Positions 25,848 through 33,944 of a stretch of 36,638 nucleotides of DNA are shown in pieces. The stretch spans positions 673 to 37,310 of the forward strand of contig JAADGD010000228.1 of NCBI GenBank assembly GCA_013152515.1, written 5' to 3'. Both the position numbers and the translations under genes were made by a program. The stretch is from Planctomycetota bacterium (GTDB lineage Bacteria; Planctomycetota; Planctomycetia; Pirellulales; Lacipirellulaceae). The stretch's first letter is position 1. Each line of letters starts with the position of its first letter. The notes under the pieces are model-generated. The model did no database searches. It was not told the origin of the DNA and worked only from the letters and a program-made list of their open reading frames with translations.

Positions 25848-27722
25848 TCACGTTTCAGGTTCGTCCGTTTTCTTGCCAAATTCGGCGTCGAGTGGAATCA
25901 GCCAGCAGACGAAAAAGCTGGGAATCGTCGCTAGCATGACCCAGAGGAAAAAATGTTGATAGCCGATCAGTTCTTGCAACCAGCCGCTCATCATGCCGGG
26001 TATCATCATCCCTAATGCCATGAAGCCCGTGCAAATTGCGTAGTGGGCCGTCTGGTGTTCGCCCTGGGCGATGTAAAGCATGTACAGCATGTAGGCAGTA
26101 AAGCCGAAGCCGTAGCCAAACTGCTCGATCCCGACGGCTAGGTTCACCGCCCAATAGCTCTCCGGCTGCACTTGTGACAAAAAGACGTACACCGCATTCG
26201 GCAAGTTGATCGCGATGACCATCCACCCCAACCAGAATTTTAGGCCACGCTTCGCCGCGACTAGTCCGCCGAGAATGCCACCGAGGGTGAGCATTACGAT
26301 CCCGATAGTGCCATAGACAAAACCAACCTCAGTCGTGGTTAGGCTAAGTCCTCCATATTGACGACTGTCCAATAGAAAAGGTGCAGCCATTTTTGCGAGC
26401 TGTGCTTCTGAAAAGCGGTAGATTAACAAAAACGCCAGCACTGTCAGAATACGTGGTTTGCGAAAGAAGCTTGCGAAGGTGGCGAGGAACTCTTGGAAAA
26501 CCTGAACAAACCCTTGGTTTTGCATTTCACTGGCCGCGTCTGACTGCTCGGGTCTTGGCAAGGCAAAGGCATGATACGCCCCAAAAACGAGGAACAATCC
26601 GGCCAGCAGATAACACACGGTCACCCATGCGAGACGCGAATTCCCCGAGCGTGCCGAGAACACGGTCGTCACTTCTTGAGTCAGCTTCCGATCGAGCTGC
26701 ACAAGCACCGCCATCGGAAAGTCGCAATTGTTTTCGGTAATCGTAAAGCGATCTCCTTCGAGTAGGCGAATGTCATTGCTGCCAGAGGTTTTTTGAAGAT
26801 TGACGACGACTTCGGTGTCGGCTGCGACCGACTGGCTTATTCCTAGATAAAAAACGCCAACGTTTCCAGTTAGATTATCGACAGCCGCCGGTGGCTCGCT
26901 TGGCCCGAAACGTGTTCTTATTGAGTTCTCCAGCGATGTTAGCCAAGCAGCTTTTTCGTTTTTTTCGGCAGTCTTGGCCGTTGCTTCTTCTCCGTAGAAG
27001 TTGTGGGATATGTTCCATTCTCGCACTTTGGCGAGTAGTGTTTGAACCTCGTCAGCATCGCGCGGCTGAACACCAATCTGCAAGGTGACGGGATGTGCCA
27101 GCAATTCCATGCTGCTGCTGCCTTCGATCTCGACTTCCTTCGGGAGAAACTGAGCAACCGAAGTGATGTCAGGTGCTGCTTGCACGCGAAGTTCAAGATC
27201 AGCAAGGCCGGTCTGACTTTCCAGCAAGCCAGCCACCATCACCAACACTCCTTGGCCAACAATCATGGCGAGTCGGTAAAAAGTGCTTCGTATGCCCACG
27301 AACCAAGCCTGATCATGCGAAGACATCGCGATCATGTAAAAGCCATCGGCGGCAATGTCGTGGGTCGCGGAGCTAAAGGCGAGCAGCCAAAGAAACATGA
27401 GCGTGTACTGCAAAAAGCCGCTCGTAGGGATCGTCAGCGCTACGCCCGCCAAGCCTGCGCCGATGAGCAATTGCATCGCAACGATCCACCAACGCTTGCT
27501 GCGCAGAACATCAACCAGGGGGCTCCAAAAGGGTTTGATCACCCACGGCAGATAGAGCCAGCTCGTGTAGAGGGCGATTTTCGTGTTCGAGACGCCGAGG
27601 TTTTTGTACATGATCACCGAGACGATCATCACCATCACATACGGCAGCCCCTCTGCAAAATAGAGCGAGGGGATCCAAGTCCAATGATTTCGCGAAGGTT
27701 TAGGTGATTCTGTGCTTGGCAT
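25848..27722 (-). CDS. ampG: AmpG-like muropeptide permease (MFS) with a large periplasmic insertion
   Basis: 624 aa from MPSTESPKP; the 13-residue upstream extension is unlikely. Family landmarks are WIPSLYFAEGLPYVMVM in TM1, WVIKPFWSPLVD in TM2, then RSKRWW on the cytoplasmic side, and SSATHDIAADGFYM in TM4. AmpG imports GlcNAc-anhydroMurNAc-peptides. The unusual part is about 195 residues (about 168-363) between TM5 and TM6, hydrophilic and beta-rich, predicted by topology to be periplasmic. Ordinary AmpG has only a short loop there. The C-terminal six helices resume at LAWVTVCYLLAGLFLVFGAY. The gene precedes nagZ and follows the GHL10 gene, with palindromic element C 65 bp upstream of the start. 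A related sugar-derivative permease is the main alternative. Confidence 0.83.
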   Translation of the reverse strand: MPSTESPKPSRNHWTWIPSLYFAEGLPYVMVMIVSVIMYKNLGVSNTKIALYTSWLYLPWVIKPFWSPLVDVLRSKRWWIVAMQLLIGAGLAGVALTIPTSGFLQYTLMFLWLLAFSSATHDIAADGFYMIAMSSHDQAWFVGIRSTFYRLAMIVGQGVLVMVAGLLESQTGLADLELRVQAAPDITSVAQFLPKEVEIEGSSSMELLAHPVTLQIGVQPRDADEVQTLLAKVREWNISHNFYGEEATAKTAEKNEKAAWLTSLENSIRTRFGPSEPPAAVDNLTGNVGVFYLGISQSVAADTEVVVNLQKTSGSNDIRLLEGDRFTITENNCDFPMAVLVQLDRKLTQEVTTVFSARSGNSRLAWVTVCYLLAGLFLVFGAYHAFALPRPEQSDAASEMQNQGFVQVFQEFLATFASFFRKPRILTVLAFLLIYRFSEAQLAKMAAPFLLDSRQYGGLSLTTTEVGFVYGTIGIVMLTLGGILGGLVAAKRGLKFWLGWMVIAINLPNAVYVFLSQVQPESYWAVNLAVGIEQFGYGFGFTAYMLYMLYIAQGEHQTAHYAICTGFMALGMMIPGMMSGWLQELIGYQHFFLWVMLATIPSFFVCWLIPLDAEFGKKTDEPET

Positions 27723-27786
27723 CGTGCTATGGTTGTAAATTATGATGGGCCGAAGAACCAAAAAGCGTGAGATTCGTCATCAAACA

Positions 27787-27861
27787 CCGAACCACGACCG
27801 TTAGGGAGTGTCCGATCAGGCTTCTCGCTTCGGCAAACACTCCCTAACGGTCGCGGTTCGG
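27787..27861. repeat. Palindromic repeat element, copy C
   Basis: The 25-nt arms 27787-27811 and 27837-27861 pair at 24/25 positions around a 25-nt loop. The right arm reads ACACTCCCTAACGGTCGCGG followed by TTCGG. It lies between the GHL10 gene and ampG, inside the presumed operon. Confidence 0.9.
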
Positions 27862-27904
27862 TTGAAAAGTACTTCTTGCATCACTTTACTGCCTCCTATC
27901 TCAA

Positions 27905-29497
27905 TTACTTCAAATCAAGAGTTGCCATCGGCCCTTCCACGCCGGTGCGACTGACTGCCGAGACGGCAATTTTCTTTGGCGAAGGAGAATTGCCATCCGC
28001 GTCGATTGCCCATCCGTTGACATGACCGGGAGAAACTTCAATCTTCCAATGGTCGTCGGTGAAAGTCCTGACCACCCAGAGCCACGGTGCCTTATCGTCA
28101 GACGAAACAAACGACACGGCCCGTTTGCCAGCCGTTTTTTTGAGTTGCAAAGTAGGCAACCCAGGCGATTCATCGCTTAGCCAGGACGAAGCGGGAACCA
28201 ACGCCGGCTTACCATAGGGGCCATCCTTCAACGCCTTTGCCATGCCCCGACGATCATCCATCAGCGCCTTCATGCTGAAATGCACGTTGCCTGTCGCGCC
28301 TGGATGTGCGCGCGTCAGCTCGATTTGCTGCGTGATCTCGCTTGTCGGCCAATTGCCAAGCTCTTCGATAGAAACGCGCGAAGTATAATTTCCGATCCAA
28401 AGATGTCGATGCTTCTGGTTCTGCTCGTGCCACCATTGCATCAGCACTGGATAGCTTTGACCGGGGCTTTCGATCTTCCAGTAAAGTTGCGGTGTGAGAT
28501 AATCGACCCAACCTTGGTTCCACCACTTTTTCGCGTCTGCGTAAAGCGAGGCATACGCGTCGAAACCTTGGATCTGCGGCGGATGCCCCGGACGCCAAAT
28601 GCCGAATGGGCTGATGCCGAATTTTACCCACGGTTTTACTTGGTGGATTTCGTCTGACAAGCGTTGAATCAAGCGATCGACATTCTGACGGCGCCAATCA
28701 TCGCGATCCAACGTGTTGCCTGCCGCCTGCGCCTGTTGCCAACTGCGATCGTCAGGGAACGGCACAAGCTGTTTTTTATCGTCTTTGATCTGGTAGGGAT
28801 AAAAGTAGTCGTCAAAGTGAATTCCATCGACGTCGTAACGGCTGACGACATCCAAGATCACCGCCACATTATGTTCGACAGCATCAGGCTCGCCTGGGTC
28901 AAGCCACAGATGCTTTCCGTACTTGCGAACGATGTGCGGTTTGGTCTTACTGACGTGCGTGGCAGCTAACTCCCCTTGGGAACCTGGATGGAGCGCTCGA
29001 TAGGGATTGAACCAAGCATGAAGTTCCAGTCCACGGCGATGCGCTTCGGCAACGGCGAATTCGAGCGGATCGTAAAACGGCTGAGGCGGTTGGCCCATCG
29101 TGCCGGTGAGATATTCCGACCACGGTTCCAGCTCCGAGGCGTACAACGCATCGCAGTGCGGGCGTACTTGGAAAATGATCGCGTTGAGGTTCAACTCGAC
29201 CGCTCGGTCGAGTATCGCGATCAGCTCTTGTTGCTGTTTTGCGGAGGAAAGTCCCCTTTGGGAAGGCCAGTCGATATTGGCGACGGTAGCCACCCAAGCG
29301 GCGCGGAATTCTCGCTGCGGTGACGGAACTTCCTCTGTTTCTTCGGCTGACAAGCAGCTCGGCAGCATCGTGCCGAGCGTGAAGAGAAAGAGGAACGAAA
29401 GAAATTTCGGGCAGAAGTGGCTATTGATTGGATTCACCGCTTTCGTTGCAACAGGTCGGATTGCATTCGAGGCATCAGAGAAGTGGCATTCTGACAC
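27905..29497 (-). CDS. GHL10/DUF187 glycosidase, DigH-like
   Basis: 530 aa from the GTG at 29497; a GTG at 29437 would give a more normal leader (hydrophobic FLSFLFLFTLG). The leader ends TMLPSC, a possible lipobox, so it may be a lipoprotein like E. coli DigH (YddW). The barrel starts with REFRAAWVATVANIDWPS and includes NLNAIIFQVRPHCDALYAS, LELHAWFNPYR, and the active-site strand DVDGIHFDDYFYP with adjacent acidic residues. GISPFGIWRPG and DYLTPQLYWKIE follow, all hallmarks of GHL10. About 100 C-terminal residues resemble an FN3-like domain. DigH hydrolyses peptide-free glycan strands, so this member would act on the product of the amidases. It is the first gene of the run toward ampG and nagZ. 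Confidence 0.85.
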   Translation of the reverse strand: MSECHFSDASNAIRPVATKAVNPINSHFCPKFLSFLFLFTLGTMLPSCLSAEETEEVPSPQREFRAAWVATVANIDWPSQRGLSSAKQQQELIAILDRAVELNLNAIIFQVRPHCDALYASELEPWSEYLTGTMGQPPQPFYDPLEFAVAEAHRRGLELHAWFNPYRALHPGSQGELAATHVSKTKPHIVRKYGKHLWLDPGEPDAVEHNVAVILDVVSRYDVDGIHFDDYFYPYQIKDDKKQLVPFPDDRSWQQAQAAGNTLDRDDWRRQNVDRLIQRLSDEIHQVKPWVKFGISPFGIWRPGHPPQIQGFDAYASLYADAKKWWNQGWVDYLTPQLYWKIESPGQSYPVLMQWWHEQNQKHRHLWIGNYTSRVSIEELGNWPTSEITQQIELTRAHPGATGNVHFSMKALMDDRRGMAKALKDGPYGKPALVPASSWLSDESPGLPTLQLKKTAGKRAVSFVSSDDKAPWLWVVRTFTDDHWKIEVSPGHVNGWAIDADGNSPSPKKIAVSAVSRTGVEGPMATLDLK

Positions 29498-29909
29498 GAT
29501 TCCAACCGGTGAACAACCTGCAAATGGGTGTCAGCGTTTCCTCTTTAGTTTTTTCTGACGCCAGCTACGCATAAAAAACTCGCTACGACAGTAGTGCCGA
29601 AGCAGGATGTTTCTCGAACAAAATAGTTGCCGAACCTTGCTCGTTGCACCAGCTCTAGGTACTACCCGATTCCTGTTCGGCGGGTCGCGAGACGCTCGCC
29701 TCACGACGACGCCCTTACGCTTCGCTAATCCTTCACCTCCATCAAGTTGGATAAGGGACTTCCACCCTGAAGTCGCGTATTCAAACGTCAAAATGCAACA
29801 CGTAGCGAAGCTCCGAATGAAAAACCTGCCTGGCAAACCAAACAAAAACGCCTCGGCGCGAGAGCGCCGAGGCGGCATGTTTTTCAAACAGACTAGGTGC
29901 CGAATCGTG
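29498..29909. other. Intergenic region between the GHL10 gene and a PEP-CTERM gene
   Basis: 412 bp. The right end holds a strong intrinsic terminator for the PEP-CTERM gene (29840-29873). The middle (about 29600-29830) has open frames on both strands with no ribosome site; it could be a decayed mobile-element remnant, but I cannot match it to a family. The GHL10 promoter should lie near 29500-29600 and was not pinpointed. Confidence 0.45.
29840..29873 (-). terminator. Intrinsic terminator of the 29910-30623 PEP-CTERM gene
   Basis: On the minus strand a perfect 10-bp GC-rich stem (GCCTCGGCGC with its complement at 29850-29859) and a 4-nt loop are followed by GTTTTTGTTT. It starts 36 bp after the stop codon of the PEP-CTERM gene. 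In the opposite direction the stem is followed by a T run only after several bases, so it mainly serves the minus strand. Confidence 0.9.
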
Positions 29910-30623
29910 CTACGCGCGATTTCGGCGAACCAGGGCCATTCCCATAGCGGCCATTAACAGCAAACCGGTTGTAGGCTCGGGAATAATCCTGCCGGCTGGA
30001 TCGTAGACGATATCGTCTATCAGTAGGACGGCATCTCCATCCACTGCCGTGCGAATGGCTATCGAATCGAGCTCGACGGTCGCTCCATCGATAGTTCCGT
30101 TTCCTAAGCCACTGCTGCCGTAGTAAGCGTCGAACGTAGTCCAATCGCTGTCGTCGGCCAGATTCCATTGGTAAAGACGCCATTGGCCGTCTGCAATCAC
30201 TGTTTTGGGTATGCCGATGTCGGCCGTACCTGGGTCATCTACAGCAAAGCCTACTTCCAAGCCCAGACCCGCGTAGGCCTGATCCAACTTTGCCCGAAAG
30301 CCGATATATCCCGTTGTCGGGACACCGACAACGAAGTGGCCGGCCCCGTTGGCGACGAATCGAGTGATCCACCCACCAGCCGAAGCGGGATCGTCGTTGA
30401 GTGTGAGTTCCGATGCTTGCGTCGAGCCGCCAACCCCATCGGCGACAAGTGCAATAGCCGAGGACGGAAGAATCCCGGATGTACTTCCCGAAAAGTTCGG
30501 GTCGAGGTCAAACGGCGCTCCGCCAGCCTCGTAGTCTTGAATCACAACAGTCGCTGCCGTGACCGGCAGCGCACATACTGCCAACAGGCAGATCGCAACT
30601 AAACACTTTTTCATCACGTTCAT
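29910..30623 (-). CDS. PEP-CTERM protein consisting of the SpoIID-associated binding-like module
   Basis: 237 aa. The ATG at 30623 follows GGAG with a 9-nt spacer. A signal peptide (about 1-23) and one beta-sandwich-like domain (about 25-212) precede a PEP-CTERM tail (IPEPTTGLLLMAAMGMALV, then RRNRA). The domain is clearly related to residues 278-448 of the SpoIID-like protein encoded next door. Shared features include FSGSTS, VIADxQWRxYxW, DxSDW, GNGxIDGxxVxxDSI, and LxDDIxxDP. It is therefore a stand-alone copy of that accessory module on a surface anchor. Galactose-binding-like carbohydrate modules have this look; glycan binding is inference. Its terminator lies just downstream, and candidate operator site 4 lies upstream. 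Confidence 0.82.
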   Translation of the reverse strand: MNVMKKCLVAICLLAVCALPVTAATVVIQDYEAGGAPFDLDPNFSGSTSGILPSSAIALVADGVGGSTQASELTLNDDPASAGGWITRFVANGAGHFVVGVPTTGYIGFRAKLDQAYAGLGLEVGFAVDDPGTADIGIPKTVIADGQWRLYQWNLADDSDWTTFDAYYGSSGLGNGTIDGATVELDSIAIRTAVDGDAVLLIDDIVYDPAGRIIPEPTTGLLLMAAMGMALVRRNRA

Positions 30624-30839
30624 TGGAACTTACTCCTTACTTTGCTAGAAACAGAAACAATGGTGCTAACCCAACAGATACTTTTTCGATTTAGACTAGT
30701 GAAAGATAAGCGAGTGACAGTGCGACGCGTCGGATCGAACACAAGGCTGGAAATAGCCGAGTCGAGATTCCCCTCATCGCTAGCCCTTCGCCCCTCTTTG
30801 CTCTAGATTAACAAGACATACCGTAATCCACAACTATTT

Positions 30840-30868
30840 CCGCGCATTTGTATCTCTTTAATGCGCAC
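30840..30868. promoter_or_regulatory. Candidate operator, site 4 (CCGCGCAT-N13-ATGCGCAC)
   Basis: GCGCAT at 30842-30847, a 13-nt spacer, and ATGCGC at 30861-30866. It has the same geometry as the other sites but with A/T swapped symmetrically in both half-sites. It overlaps the stop codon of the SpoIID gene and lies about 216 bp upstream of the PEP-CTERM start at 30623. Confidence 0.55.
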
Positions 30869-32495
30869 TAGGCGAAAGCCTAGGTGCCCACTGCCTTTTG
30901 GCCGCAAGGGCCCCAAGCCCTACCAATGCAATGAATAACGTATTTGGCTCTGGAACAGATTCCAGGCCAGATAACGCCGGAGTACTCAAATTGCGTTGCC
31001 AAACGAGAAAATCGCTGCCATCGACGTCGCCATCTTCGTCCGCATCGCCGTCGGAGATCTCCGCTGAGCCCGTGGTGCCCAAACCCGTTTGCCAATCGAA
31101 TAAGTCCGCGCCGTCAACCATTCCATCGCCATTGAAGTCGCCGGGCACAAGGGGTACGAAGACTGCTTGCGGATCCCAAAAGATATCGTCGAGATAGACC
31201 TGGGCGTCGCTGCTGCCAAGTAGCTGGATCGAATCAATCGTGACGTTCTCGCCATCGATTTGGCCATTGCCGGCGCCGATCCAGGCTTCCCAGTCGCTTG
31301 ACTCGTCGAGAAACCATTCGTACTTGCGCCACTGGTTATCGGCAATCACTTGTTTCAGCAGACCGCGATCGCCGGTTGTGGGGTCGTCTATTGCGATGCT
31401 TACTTGCAAGCCAGGATCGTCGGTTTTCAGCCAGAAGCCGACCGAGCCAATCGACTCGAATTGCAGGTTAGCGATGCGTGATGCGGCGTTGGAACTACCA
31501 CCGAAATCGCTGTAGCGCGTACCCGAAACATGCCGAACCAGAAAGTCGCCGCCAGCGACTTCGTCGTACGTAATATCAAGTAGTTGCGAATAGCCACCAC
31601 TGCGGGCTTCGACACTGGAACGTTCCGCAGTCGAGCCGGCAACGTTGGCGGATGTGCTACCCGAGAAGGTTGGCTCACGATAAAAAGTGCCTTCGTTTCC
31701 GGCGATAGTTCCGTCGGTAATCCCCGAGTAGTCGTCGAAGTTGACGAGCGTCTTCAAACCGTAATTCACGCCCGTGCCCGCAGTCGTGGCTGTACGCAAC
31801 TGGATGTCGGCTCCGTAGTAATACTTCAGAATGTCGAGATACGAGACGCTATTGTCCGAGAGAAAGTCGGCGCCGTTTTGACTGCTTGCGCCACGGTTGG
31901 GCCAGTTGGGATTGGTCGTCATCCCTACAAACCCAAGCGTCGAGCCTTGATTCAATCCGCCCGTCAATCCATTAGTGTAGGTGTAAGTCACGAACCGCTC
32001 GGTGTTTGTCGAATCGGGATCACCCGGTCCGACAATCACGCCAGGAGCGTTGATGTCGAATGGCTGATTGGCATCGGGGATGGCCCCTGCCACATAGAAC
32101 GAGGCGATCAACACATCGTTTTGCGAGCCGATGTTGTCACGGACCCAAAGAATCTCGCCTTCGGTCGCCTGCGCCGCCTGCTGATGAATGCTTCCGGCGC
32201 TCCCTGCACAACTATAAACCTGGTCGTTCGTGCCATCATTGATGAACCCTTGCAAATTCATTTTGTAATAGGCAAACGTCCGGGCCGCGACTGCCTGGGC
32301 CTTGAGCGCCTCGAAGCTGGCCAAGCCATTTTCGCATTTCACGACGTTCGGTACGTAGTCAGATTCAGTGTCAACATTACCTGAGCCAGTCACGTTGATC
32401 GTAGGCAAGGCGTCGAACTGGGCGCAGGCATGGCTTGCGAAAAACAGAGCCAGCAAAAGCGGGAGAAAAAATGCCATCGCGCGCATGGTGTTCAT
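30858..32495 (-). CDS. SpoIID/LytB-domain protein with accessory module, dockerin and PEP-CTERM anchor
   Basis: 545 aa from the ATG at 32495. A frame extending to 32660 merely translates a repeat and terminator and lacks a signal. The signal peptide is about 1-25 (cleavage after HACA). The SpoIID domain (about 30-235) has YVPNVVKCENGLASFEALKA, with Glu55 aligning to the catalytic Glu of SpoIID, then QAVAARTFAYYKM and TEGEILWV. SpoIID is a lytic transglycosylase acting on peptide-free glycan and making anhydroMurNAc ends. Residues 278-448 are the module also found alone in the 29910-30623 protein. Dockerin loops are at about 452-502 (NGDGMVDGADLFDWQ, DEDGDVDGSDFLVWQ), and the PEP-CTERM tail starts VPEPNT at 514. 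A terminator-like hairpin lies only 20 bp upstream. Confidence 0.85.
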   Translation of the reverse strand: MNTMRAMAFFLPLLLALFFASHACAQFDALPTINVTGSGNVDTESDYVPNVVKCENGLASFEALKAQAVAARTFAYYKMNLQGFINDGTNDQVYSCAGSAGSIHQQAAQATEGEILWVRDNIGSQNDVLIASFYVAGAIPDANQPFDINAPGVIVGPGDPDSTNTERFVTYTYTNGLTGGLNQGSTLGFVGMTTNPNWPNRGASSQNGADFLSDNSVSYLDILKYYYGADIQLRTATTAGTGVNYGLKTLVNFDDYSGITDGTIAGNEGTFYREPTFSGSTSANVAGSTAERSSVEARSGGYSQLLDITYDEVAGGDFLVRHVSGTRYSDFGGSSNAASRIANLQFESIGSVGFWLKTDDPGLQVSIAIDDPTTGDRGLLKQVIADNQWRKYEWFLDESSDWEAWIGAGNGQIDGENVTIDSIQLLGSSDAQVYLDDIFWDPQAVFVPLVPGDFNGDGMVDGADLFDWQTGLGTTGSAEISDGDADEDGDVDGSDFLVWQRNLSTPALSGLESVPEPNTLFIALVGLGALAAKRQWAPRLSPSAH

Positions 32496-32514
32496 GTTCC
32501 GAAGAAGGTCACCG

Positions 32515-32559
32515 ATAAAAAACCCGTGCCGCGGGCTGCCCTTTAAGCCGCGGCACGGG
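32515..32559 (-). terminator. Strong intrinsic terminator upstream of the SpoIID gene
   Basis: On the minus strand a perfect 12-bp stem (CCCGTGCCGCGG with its complement, 32523-32534 and 32548-32559) is followed by TTTTTTAT. It would terminate transcripts from the 32722-33759 gene. Because it ends only 20 bp before the SpoIID ATG, it leaves no room for a promoter downstream and may act as an attenuator of SpoIID expression. Confidence 0.85.
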
Positions 32560-32569
32560 AGTAAGTTAG

Positions 32570-32704
32570 TTAGAACGTGTTTTGAAATGCTAATCGACTG
32601 TAGCCTCCGGCTCTGCCGGGGGACGGAAATTGAAAAAATACTACCCAAGGCACTATCCACCGGCGGAGCCGGGGGCTAAATCGGAATTTCAAAACATGTT
32701 CTTA
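32570..32704. repeat. 135-bp inverted-repeat element (MITE-like)
   Basis: The outer arms 32570-32588 (TTAGAACGTGTTTTGAAAT) and 32686-32704 pair at 17/19 positions. Inner GC-rich arms (TAGCCTCCGGCTCTGCCGG near 32601 and CCGGCGGAGCCGGGGGCTA near 32659) continue the pairing. It has no coding capacity. It lies just after the stop of the 32722-33759 gene. Palindromic ends of this kind suggest a non-autonomous mobile element or dispersed repeat. Confidence 0.75.
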
Positions 32705-32721
32705 GAAGCTTGATAGGTTTC

Positions 32722-33759
32722 TTAACGACGGCGAGCAGTGAACAGTCCAAAGACGGCCAACAGGACCAGCGAGGTAGTGGCAGGCTCGGGCACGGACGTG
32801 ACCAAGGGAATGTCGACCAGCTTTAGCAAAATGTTATCGAAGGCCGCAAACGCCGCATGGGGATTGCTACCACCCGACGAGGGGAGCGACGAAGGGATAC
32901 CAATTCGCAAATCTTCAAAACCGGCGAAGGTCGTTTCGATGAACACCGTGTCCGAAGCATCTACGCCAGGCGTCCCCACCCCAGGGACCGGATTTGTGGG
33001 ATCGTTCTTTACGCCATCGGCATAGAGGTCCAAACTAAAGACAATTTGATCGAGTCCGATCACCGCCTTGAAGGTATGAAACCCTGCACCGACCTCTTCC
33101 TGGGTATCGAGAGCGGGGTCCAAAGGATTGTCGACTTTCGTAGCATCGCCAAAACTGACCCAGTTCGGGTTACTTTCACCGCCTGTGAAGAATAACTGTG
33201 CACGATAGACAAATCCTGTGGGGTCATTATAAAGCCCCATTTCAATAATGTTTTCAACGGGAGCTAAGCTCCGCAGTCCAAGCGTAAGCCTTTTATTGGC
33301 CGACAAGGCATCGTCTCCCAGGTCGAAACTCAACTCCACGTTCTGCGTTGCAGTGGGGTAAACGTCGATCAGCGGATTGCCGTTCCAAAGGTTCACCGTA
33401 CCAGCCCCGGTTGGACTGCAAGTCGCCGCGTCGAGCGTTCCACAAAACTGGGCCGCCTGACCATCGATTCCTGGGTACTTCTGTTGATCAGGTCCATAAG
33501 CCGCTTGCCAAGCTGGGATGCCGGCAGGATTCGTTCGTTGAACTTCCAGGAAATCGGCACCGTCGGTACCTGGAATGACCGTATTGGCGTCGACAAGTTC
33601 CAGCCCATTGTTGAGGCCACTCTGCGAGGGCCATGCGCCCAGCAAATCAGTGTTGTTGTTATAGGACTCAAAATCCTCGTCCACGATCGTCGTATCGGCC
33701 AATGCAGGTAGGGGCAAAGTGAGAAGGACGGCTAGTGATAGTGCTGAGCGGATGTGCAT
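32722..33759 (-). CDS. Exported PEP-CTERM protein, LamG-like
   Basis: 345 aa. The ATG at 33759 follows AAAGGAA with an 8-9-nt spacer. A signal peptide (about 1-21, cleavage after ALA) precedes a single beta-sandwich region opening TTIVDEDFESYNNNTDLLGAW, the common start of planctomycete LamG-like proteins. A PEP-CTERM signal follows (VPEPATTSLVLLAVFGLFTA, then RRR). No catalytic motif is seen. It lies downstream of the XylR-like regulator gene, and candidate operator site 5 lies between them. Transcription probably ends at the hairpin at 32515-32559, after crossing the inverted-repeat element. Confidence 0.83.
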   Translation of the reverse strand: MHIRSALSLAVLLTLPLPALADTTIVDEDFESYNNNTDLLGAWPSQSGLNNGLELVDANTVIPGTDGADFLEVQRTNPAGIPAWQAAYGPDQQKYPGIDGQAAQFCGTLDAATCSPTGAGTVNLWNGNPLIDVYPTATQNVELSFDLGDDALSANKRLTLGLRSLAPVENIIEMGLYNDPTGFVYRAQLFFTGGESNPNWVSFGDATKVDNPLDPALDTQEEVGAGFHTFKAVIGLDQIVFSLDLYADGVKNDPTNPVPGVGTPGVDASDTVFIETTFAGFEDLRIGIPSSLPSSGGSNPHAAFAAFDNILLKLVDIPLVTSVPEPATTSLVLLAVFGLFTARRR

Positions 33760-33944
33760 GACGTTGTTCCTTTGATTTTCTCTTCAAGGTGTTGATTGCC
33801 TTCATTCTAGGGCGAACAGAGCAAAGACGAATCAGAAACGGTGGAGTCGTGCGATGATTGAACGCGCCCCATTCCGTTGTTTAATTCCTGGGCCTTTTCC
33901 CTCTCTCCATCATACCGAGACCCCCGAAAATAGCGAAACGGAAT

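Noticed and set aside
29531-29887. Transposase remnant
   Set aside because: The composition and frames hint at a decayed element, but no transposase motif or terminal repeats could be identified.
31584-32384. Plus-strand 266-aa frame
   Set aside because: It is antisense to the SpoIID coding sequence and has no family features.
32496-32660. N-terminal extension of the SpoIID protein
   Set aside because: The extension translates the terminator and inverted-repeat element and lacks a signal peptide; the ATG at 32495 gives a normal leader.
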